Assembly (NCBI GenBank): GCA_937907415.1
Contig: CALCHY010000284.1
Span: 1 to 8,001, forward strand
DNA length: 8,001 nucleotides
Origin: an uncultured Trueperaceae bacterium
Lineage (GTDB): Bacteria; Deinococcota; Deinococci; Deinococcales; Trueperaceae
Reading direction: 5' to 3'
In this document: in pieces, positions 4,907 through 8,001 of the stretch
How positions within the stretch are numbered: position 1 is the stretch's first letter
How the letters are laid out: the number at the start of each line of letters is the position of its first letter
Program-made: the position numbers and the translations under genes
The notes under the pieces: model-generated
What the model was told of the DNA's origin: nothing
Database searches by the model: none
What the model saw: the letters and a program-made list of their open reading frames with translations, nothing else

Positions 4907-6079
4907 ATGCGCACTAGCGTGCGGCCAGCCCTGCGAGCGTTCCGCCTCGTAGTGGTGGCCATACTAGTAAGTGGCGCCGCCTGGGCGCAGGACGCGTCCT
5001 CCATCTCGGTCAGCTCATTCACCAGCGACTTCTCCGCAATGAAGCTGCTCACCGACCTGGCTAGCAAGGGCACCGGTAAGATCGGCGTACTGCTGCCAGA
5101 AACGACGACATCGGCGCGCTACACGGCGTTCGACGCTCCGTTCCTCAAGCAGGCCTTCCAAGCCGCTGGGGTGCCCGACTCCGACGTCATCCTCACTAAC
5201 GCGCAAGGCAGCGAAGCAACGCAGCTCACCCAGGCCCAAGCCGCCATCACCCAGGGCGCGACGGTCCTCCTCGTCGACCCCATCTCGTCAGGCGTAGGCG
5301 CGTCGATCGAGAAGTACGCAGCAGATAACGGCGTTGCCGTGATCGACTACGACCGCCTCACGCTCGGCGGCTCGCGCGCGTACTACGTGAGCTTCGACAA
5401 CGTCCAGGTCGGCAAGCTCATCGGCGACGGCTTCGTGGCTTGCGTCACCGATTGGAAAGTCGCCAACCCGCACGTGCTGATCATGAACGGGGCGCCGACC
5501 GACAACAACGCCACGCTCTTCTCGCAGGGTTACCACTCCGTGCTCGACCCGCTCATCAAAGCAGGCACGTACACGCTAGTTGGCGAGCCGGCAGGCACGT
5601 GGGACCCAGCCCAGGCGCGCACCACTTTCGAGGGGCAGTACACGGCGCATAACGACATCAATGCCGTCGTAACGCCGAACGACGACAACGCCAACGCCGT
5701 CATCGCCTACCTCAAGACCCTCAACGTGCCAGCCAACACCTTCCCGACCACTGGTCAGGACGCCACGCTTCAGGGCCTGCAGAACATCCTTGCCGGCTAC
5801 CAGTGCGGCACCGTCTACAAGCCCATCAACCTCGAGGCGCAAGCCGCCGCCGCCCTGGCGATCTTCTTGCGCGCTGGTGAAGTCCCGCCATCCGGCCTCG
5901 TCAACAGCACCACGCCGGACACGGAATCCAAGATGGACGTACCGTCCGTGCTCCTCACCCCGATCTGGGTGACCACCAAGAACATGGCCGACACCGTCGT
6001 CAAGGACGGGTTCACCAAGGCAGCCGACCTCTGCGCTGGTTTCACCGACCAATGCAAGGCCAGCGGGATCGGCCAGTAG
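4907..6079 (+). CDS. xylF: XylF-like sugar ABC transporter substrate-binding protein
   Basis: This 390-residue exported protein captures a sugar in the periplasm and delivers it to the membrane importer. A basic start (R2, R6, R10, R13), a hydrophobic core (about 14-25) and AWA-QD give a signal peptide cleaved near residue 27; there is no lipobox cysteine. The mature part follows E. coli XylF closely: SFDNVQVGKL (162-171), MNGAPTDNN (193-201), GQDATLQGL (283-291), TVYKPI (302-307) and VPSVLLTPIWV (345-355). Positions that bind xylose in E. coli XylF, as I recall them, seem kept: R71, R150, D199, N201, W232, N258, D285 and K305. One neighbouring aromatic is Y72 where E. coli has Trp. Xylose or a similar aldose is therefore the likely ligand. 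It is longer than E. coli XylF (about 330), with an added N-terminal linker (28-56) and a C-terminal tail containing C376 and C383. It heads a three-gene operon. Confidence 0.9.
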   Translation: MRTSVRPALRAFRLVVVAILVSGAAWAQDASSISVSSFTSDFSAMKLLTDLASKGTGKIGVLLPETTTSARYTAFDAPFLKQAFQAAGVPDSDVILTNAQGSEATQLTQAQAAITQGATVLLVDPISSGVGASIEKYAADNGVAVIDYDRLTLGGSRAYYVSFDNVQVGKLIGDGFVACVTDWKVANPHVLIMNGAPTDNNATLFSQGYHSVLDPLIKAGTYTLVGEPAGTWDPAQARTTFEGQYTAHNDINAVVTPNDDNANAVIAYLKTLNVPANTFPTTGQDATLQGLQNILAGYQCGTVYKPINLEAQAAAALAIFLRAGEVPPSGLVNSTTPDTESKMDVPSVLLTPIWVTTKNMADTVVKDGFTKAADLCAGFTDQCKASGIGQ

Positions 6080-6089
6080 GCAGATCAGC

Positions 6090-6869
6090 ATGACCTCCGA
6101 GCAGGCTCGGCAACCACAGGCAGCGGCTGCCGAGCCGCTCCTGCGCCTGGAGGGCGTTCGCAAGAGCTTCGGCGCTGTGAACGCCCTTAAAGGCGTCAGC
6201 CTCACCCTCCCGGCCGCGCAAGTGACGGCCCTCGTCGGCGACAACGGAGCGGGCAAGTCCGTCACGGTGAAGGTCGTGGCTGGCACCTACCTCCCTGACG
6301 AGGGGCACGTGTACTGGAACGGCAAACCCGTCAGGCTCCGCACCCCGCGCGAGGCGTCCGACCTCGGCATCGAGGTCGTATACCAAGACCTAGCCCTGTG
6401 CGACAACCTCGACGTGGTGCAGAACATGTTCCTCGGCCGCGAGGTCGTCAAGCGCGGCCTGCTCCAAGAGGACAGCATGGAGACTGCGGCCATGAAGACC
6501 CTGGCCGACCTGCGCGTAACGACCGTGCAGTCAGTACGGCTACCGGTTGCCGCGCTCTCAGGTGGGCAACGCCAGTCCGTCGCAGTTGCCAAGGCCGTCA
6601 TGTGGAACTCCAAGCTCGTCATCCTCGACGAGCCAACCGCCGCCCTCGGCGTGGCCCAGACGCGTCAGGTGCTCGAACTAGTCAGGCGCCTGGCCGAGCG
6701 CGGGTTAGGGGTCATGATCATCTCGCACAACCTAACCGACGTCTTCGCCGTTGCAGACCGCATCGCGGTCATGCGTCTAGGCAAAGTGGTCAGCGAGGGG
6801 CCAGCCGCTAGTACCGACGTGCAGTCCGTGGTCGAGCTGATGACCACCGGAAGGGCGAGTGCCGCGTGA
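6090..6869 (+). CDS. Single-domain sugar ABC transporter ATPase (XylG/FrcA-like)
   Basis: This 259-residue ATPase powers the importer from the cytosolic side. The Walker A is GDNGAGKS (50-57) and the Q-loop is YQD with Q99. The signature is LSGGQRQ (156-162), the Walker B LVILDEP (176-182) with catalytic E181, and the switch histidine H213 in ISHN. The D-loop reads AALG where most ABC ATPases have SALD; AALG is typical of FrcA-type CUT2 ATPases. XylG, RbsA and AraG are usually about 500 residues with two fused ATPase domains, whereas this protein has one complete domain and ends normally. It should therefore work as a homodimer, as FrcA is thought to. There is no C-terminal regulatory domain like that of MalK. 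It starts 10 bases after xylF, with AGTAGG (6075-6080) over that gene's stop as a modest ribosome binding site. It overlaps the permease start by 4 bases. Confidence 0.93.
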   Translation: MTSEQARQPQAAAAEPLLRLEGVRKSFGAVNALKGVSLTLPAAQVTALVGDNGAGKSVTVKVVAGTYLPDEGHVYWNGKPVRLRTPREASDLGIEVVYQDLALCDNLDVVQNMFLGREVVKRGLLQEDSMETAAMKTLADLRVTTVQSVRLPVAALSGGQRQSVAVAKAVMWNSKLVILDEPTAALGVAQTRQVLELVRRLAERGLGVMIISHNLTDVFAVADRIAVMRLGKVVSEGPAASTDVQSVVELMTTGRASAA

Positions 6870-8001
6870 CGGACGAAAGCGTCAGCACCGCACCGACCGC
6901 GGTAACCGAGAAGGCCGTCAAGCGCATTACTGGCGGAGGCGGCACCAGCGTGCTGCCCGTCATCATCGGCGTCATTCTCATCGCCGCGATCTTTCAAGCA
7001 CTGAACGACCGCTTCCTATCTACCGGCAACCTCGTGAACCTCCTCGTTCAAGCGTCTGTGTTCATGCTCATCGGCATGGGCGAGGTGTTCGTGCTGCTAT
7101 TGGGCGAGATCGACCTCTCCCTCGGGTACGTGGCTGGCATCGGTGGCGTGGTCGTCACCGAACTCGTTCAGGTGCGCGTCGGTTGGCCATGGTGGGCCGC
7201 CATCCTGGCAGCGCTGGTCGTAACCGCCGCCATCGGCTTCCTGCAGGGCTCGCTCATCACGCGCCTGCGGTTACCGTCCTTCGTGGTCACGTTGGCTGGC
7301 TTGCTCGGCTGGCAAGGCGTGATGATCATCTTGCTCGGCACTGGCGGCACCATCCCTATCCCTAGCGACACCATCAACGCCATCGCGAACGGCACCCTAT
7401 CTAACCTCGGCGGCTGGATCCTCACTACAGTGGTGGTCATCTTGTTCGCACTCGTGACCTTTCGCTCGGATGGCCGGAGGCGCAAGAGCGGCCTCGCGGC
7501 GCCGAGCGCGCTGCGCACCGTCCTCACCGTGGTGGGCGCCGCCGTGGCCGCCGTCGCCCTCACGCTACTTACGAACGCCGACCGCGGCGTCGGCTTGTAC
7601 AAGCTGCGCGGCATGCCTTACGTGCTGCCCATCGTGTTCGCCGTCCTCATGCTCTGGTCGCTCGTCCTCACGCGCACGCGTTACGGCCGTTACGTTTACG
7701 CCATCGGCGGCAACGCAGAGGCGGCGCGCCGCGCGGGCATCTCCATCGCGTGGGTGCGCACGCTCGCCTTCACCTTCGCGGGCGCAACGGCTGGAGTCGG
7801 CGGCATCGTGTACGCGTCGCGGCTGCGGTCAATGTCGACGAGCTTCGACGGCGGCACCATCGTGCTTTACGTCGTGGCCACCGCTGTCATCGGCGGCACC
7901 AGCCTCTTCGGAGGCCGCGGCCACCCGCTGCACGCCGTGCTAGGCGGGATCGTCATCGCCGCCATCGTCAACGGCATGGCCCTGCTCGGGCTCAGCGCCG
8001 C
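6866..8001 (+). CDS. xylH: XylH-like sugar ABC transporter permease, C-terminally cut by window edge
   Basis: The reading frame is open for 378 codons to the window end. The start is the GTG at 6866, which overlaps the ATPase stop as GTGA; GGAAGGGCGAG (6849-6859) upstream can serve as ribosome binding site, so translation is probably coupled. The product is a polytopic membrane protein. CUT2 permease motifs are clear: GEIDLSLG (80-87), LRLPSFVVTLAGLLGWQG (134-151), YAIGGNAEAARRAGI (278-292) and VIGGTSLFGGRG (341-352). A basic insert, FRSDGRRRKSG (199-209), is followed by an extra hydrophobic stretch and NADRGVG (237-243). The same insertion occurs in E. coli XylH but not in RbsC-type permeases, so XylH is the best match. 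By comparison with E. coli XylH (393 residues), roughly 30-40 residues are missing past the edge. It would form the membrane channel with the ATPase dimer. Confidence 0.92.
   Translation, partial: MTDESVSTAPTAVTEKAVKRITGGGGTSVLPVIIGVILIAAIFQALNDRFLSTGNLVNLLVQASVFMLIGMGEVFVLLLGEIDLSLGYVAGIGGVVVTELVQVRVGWPWWAAILAALVVTAAIGFLQGSLITRLRLPSFVVTLAGLLGWQGVMIILLGTGGTIPIPSDTINAIANGTLSNLGGWILTTVVVILFALVTFRSDGRRRKSGLAAPSALRTVLTVVGAAVAAVALTLLTNADRGVGLYKLRGMPYVLPIVFAVLMLWSLVLTRTRYGRYVYAIGGNAEAARRAGISIAWVRTLAFTFAGATAGVGGIVYASRLRSMSTSFDGGTIVLYVVATAVIGGTSLFGGRGHPLHAVLGGIVIAAIVNGMALLGLSA

Noticed and set aside
4719..4952. 77-codon open frame in the leader of the sugar operon
   Set aside because: It overlaps the xylF start in another frame, has no ribosome binding site and shows no recognisable protein features.
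5576..6286. 236-codon open frame on the minus strand opposite xylF and the ATPase start
   Set aside because: It is antisense to two well-supported genes and its translation shows no family motif.
6859..7365. 168-codon plus-strand frame at the ATPase/permease junction
   Set aside because: The Arg/His-rich translation is a shadow of the permease, whose own frame (GTG 6866) shows all the CUT2 permease motifs.
1..8001. A new defence, mobile or biosynthetic system
   Set aside because: I found no transposase, recombinase, phage, toxin-antitoxin, nuclease, CRISPR or biosynthetic signature. The genes are housekeeping-like or transport genes, and only the regulatory dyads stand out.

Overview
This is a GC-rich bacterial window with strong G/C preference at third codon positions, carrying eight protein genes packed closely on both strands. 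The lineage cannot be fixed from the sequence alone. The sugar-binding protein has a cleavable signal peptide without a lipobox cysteine, which suggests a periplasm. Two genes have a TANNNT box just before the ATG and little Shine-Dalgarno, the leaderless style common in Deinococcota. A Truepera/Deinococcus-type organism is therefore a low-confidence guess. I saw no rRNA, tRNA, mobile element, CRISPR array or phage gene.

Left part (1-3014): the C-terminal end of a TldD/PmbA-family protein enters from the left edge and is followed after 4 bases by a DUF1697 gene, probably in one transcript. This runs head-on into a minus-strand MFS exporter-type transporter with no base between the two stop codons. 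A 91-base divergent region containing an imperfect dyad separates the MFS gene from a plus-strand DUF1684 gene.

Middle part (3042-4643): a small minus-strand gene encodes a predicted exported protein of unknown function. It is divergent from a PLP enzyme of the D-threonine aldolase / D-serine dehydratase-like family. The small gene's start codon lies in the loop of a perfect 7-bp inverted repeat.

Right part (4644-8001): a 263-base leader region rich in short repeats precedes a CUT2-type sugar ABC importer in the order binding protein, ATPase, permease. The genes are closely spaced (10-base gap, then a 4-base GTGA overlap), so this is an operon. The binding protein and permease closely resemble XylF and XylH. 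The ATPase has a single nucleotide-binding domain, as in FrcA, rather than the duplicated XylG/RbsA form. The permease runs off the right edge, probably a few tens of codons short of its end. Together the three would take up xylose or a similar monosaccharide.

The gene content is ordinary and I see no clearly new system. The best unexplained signal is a 19-bp palindrome, CGGAC-N9-GTCCG, found twice with identical spacing. One copy lies over the start of the small exported-protein gene and close to the PLP enzyme start; the other lies upstream of the sugar importer. It may be a shared operator linking these transcription units.
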